A DNA stretch of 7,111 nucleotides from JBCCZC01 sp039188505. GTDB lineage: Bacteria > Pseudomonadota > Gammaproteobacteria > Xanthomonadales > SZUA-38. The translations under genes and the position numbers were made by a program. Positions 6,324-7,111 of this stretch are shown one piece after another. The stretch spans positions 1-7,111 of the forward strand of contig JBCCZC010000301.1 in assembly GCA_039188505.1 (NCBI GenBank), in the 5' to 3' direction. Each line of letters begins with the position of its first letter. Positions within the stretch are counted from its first letter, which is position 1. The notes below the pieces were generated by a model. That model did no database searches and was not told the DNA's origin. It was given only the letters and a program-made list of their open reading frames with translations.

Positions 6324-6337
6324 GGAATACGCATTCC
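6324..6337. promoter_or_regulatory. GGAAT-4-ATTCC dyad in the -35 region of the symporter operon
   Basis: GGAAT (6324-6328) and ATTCC (6333-6337) are perfect inverted arms around ACGC. The dyad covers the place where a -35 box would sit for the TATACT at 6354-6359, and the sequence there (GCATTC) is a poor -35. This fits a site for an activator or repressor, but the arms are short and could occur by chance. Confidence 0.35.
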
Positions 6338-6353
6338 GGGGCGAGGGGCGGTC

Positions 6354-6359
6354 TATACT
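6354..6359 (+). promoter_or_regulatory. Candidate -10 box (TATACT) for the DUF3311-SSS operon
   Basis: TATACT matches five of six bases of the -10 consensus in otherwise very GC-rich DNA. It would start a transcript near 6366, about 23 bases before the TTG start codon. No good -35 hexamer is found at normal spacing. Confidence 0.5.
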
Positions 6360-6388
6360 CCCGACCCTGGTCGTCGCAGGAAACCGCC

Positions 6389-6601
6389 TTGAAGAAGCTC
6401 TGGATTCGCCGCCTGGCGGTGGCCGTGTTCGTGGTCAACCTGCTGGCCGTCACCTGGCCCGTGGCCAAGCTGGTCCGTTCGGCAGAGCCGCTGATCCTCG
6501 GTCTGCCCCTGTCGATGGCCTGGCCAATCGGCTGGATCCTCGTCGGCTTCGTCACCCTTCTGATCCTCGATCATTTCGAGAAACAGGAGGAAGCCGACTG
6601 A
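6389..6601 (+). CDS. Small two-helix membrane protein, DUF3311-like, paired with the symporter
   Basis: This is a 70-residue protein starting at TTG 6389, supported by AGGA (6378-6381) about seven bases upstream and by the absence of another start that would keep the first helix. A basic N-terminus (KKLWIRR) is followed by a transmembrane segment at about 8-27, a loop with the typical EPLILGLPLSMAW (33-45), a second transmembrane segment at about 43-61, and a charged end. This matches the short DUF3311-type proteins often encoded directly before SSS-family symporters; by analogy with such partners it is thought to be an accessory subunit. Its stop codon shares one base with the next start codon. 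The family call rests on pattern and context, not on a search. Confidence 0.8.
   Translation: MKKLWIRRLAVAVFVVNLLAVTWPVAKLVRSAEPLILGLPLSMAWPIGWILVGFVTLLILDHFEKQEEAD
6585..6590 (+). promoter_or_regulatory. Ribosome binding site of the symporter gene
   Basis: A full AGGAGG lies inside the end of the small membrane-protein gene, ten bases before the ATG at 6601. The strong site, against a TTG start for the upstream partner, suggests that the symporter is made in at least equal amounts. Confidence 0.7.
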
Positions 6602-7111
6602 TGCCCCAGTGGATGGTGATCTCCTCGCTGATCGTCGCCTACCTGGCGCTGACGCTCTGGGTCGGCCTGCGGGCCGGGCGCGGCACGTCGGCCACGGTCG
6701 ACGGCTTCGTCGCGGGCGACCGCAACTTCGGCTTCCTGGTCATGTACTTCGTGACCGGCGCGTCGGTGTTCTCGGCCTTCGCCTTCCTCGGCGGTCCGGG
6801 CTGGGCCTACTCACGCGGCGCGGCCGCGTTCTACATCCTGTCCTACGGCGTGCTGGGCATGCTGCCCTGGTACGTGATCGGGCCGAAGGTCGCGCGCGTC
6901 GGGCGCCAGCTCGGGCAGGTCACGCAGGCGCAGTTCCTGACCGGACGCTTCCAGTCGCGCGGCCTGTCGGTGCTGATCGCCGTCATCAGCATCGCCGCCC
7001 TGATCCCCTACATCACCCTGCAGATGCGCGGCGCGGGCATCGTCATCGAGGCGGTCACGGAAGGCCAGGTGCCCCTGTGGCTTGGCGCGGCCATCGCCTA
7101 CGGCATCGTGC
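6601..7111 (+). CDS. Sodium:solute symporter (SSS family), 5' part
   Basis: The first 170 residues are present and the gene continues beyond the right edge. The ATG overlaps the preceding stop as TGATG. The N-terminal part reads as the first helices of an SSS transporter: helix 1 (4-23), a cytoplasmic loop with ATVDGFVAGDRNFG (31-44) like the family's 'dyflagr' segment, helix 2 with TGASVFSAFAFLGGPGWAYSRG (52-73), a helix at about 75-95, the loop TQAQFLTGRFQSRG (109-121), and a helix at 122-142 containing PYITLQMRG. SSS proteins use sodium or proton gradients to import sugars, amino acids, carboxylates or vitamins across the inner membrane. The substrate cannot be told from this portion. The DUF3311-type partner favours the organic-acid/pantothenate-like branch (inference). 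Confidence 0.92.
   Translation, partial: MPQWMVISSLIVAYLALTLWVGLRAGRGTSATVDGFVAGDRNFGFLVMYFVTGASVFSAFAFLGGPGWAYSRGAAAFYILSYGVLGMLPWYVIGPKVARVGRQLGQVTQAQFLTGRFQSRGLSVLIAVISIAALIPYITLQMRGAGIVIEAVTEGQVPLWLGAAIAYGIV

Noticed and set aside
5591..6555. Several minus-strand open frames across the DUF2147 gene and the intergenic gap
   Set aside because: They are Arg/Ser/Pro-rich shadows of plus-strand genes, with no domain, start signal or consistent operon structure.
1..7111. Mobile element, CRISPR, toxin-antitoxin or phage-defence system
   Set aside because: No transposase, integrase, terminal repeats, spaced direct repeats, small toxin pair or nuclease-like gene is visible. All supported genes are metabolic, regulatory, export or transport families.

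Overview
The window is GC-rich, gene-dense bacterial DNA with no RNA gene, CRISPR array, insertion sequence or phage gene that I can see. Very high G+C at third codon positions, short intergenic gaps, translationally coupled genes and the gene families present suggest a high-GC Gram-negative bacterium. A gammaproteobacterium is the best guess, but Acidobacteria or Gemmatimonadota cannot be excluded from this sequence alone.

Left half, minus strand (about 1-4009). A 1104-residue exported protein of the VPS10/sortilin-like, BNR (Asp-box) beta-propeller type is followed 3' by a second exported protein. The second has a signal peptide, a BIG2-like bacterial Ig domain and the beginning of a LamG/concanavalin-like domain, and it runs off the left edge. 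The two genes lie close together in the same direction and look like a surface or periplasmic export pair.

Centre (4010-4154). This divergent intergenic region is a marked AT-rich patch. It carries two different dyad-symmetric elements, at 4066-4093 and 4117-4148, and candidate promoters for both directions. It is the most information-dense non-coding stretch here. The simplest reading is that the TetR-family protein encoded at its right edge binds the right-hand dyad and controls itself, and perhaps also the divergent propeller gene.

Right half, plus strand. A three-gene operon, TetR regulator, short-chain dehydrogenase/reductase, exported DUF2147 protein (4155-6263), is joined by an 11-bp and then a 4-bp (ATGA) gene overlap. 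A 125-bp gap follows with three small consecutive inverted repeats and a TATACT -10 box. A two-gene transporter operon comes next: a 70-residue two-helix DUF3311-like protein with a TTG start, overlapping by one base a sodium:solute symporter (SSS) gene that is cut by the right edge.

The genes are individually of known families. I did not find a clearly new multi-gene system. The features most worth testing are the paired operators, the insertion in the beta-propeller, the altered catalytic-serine region of the dehydrogenase, and the hairpin cluster before the symporter genes.
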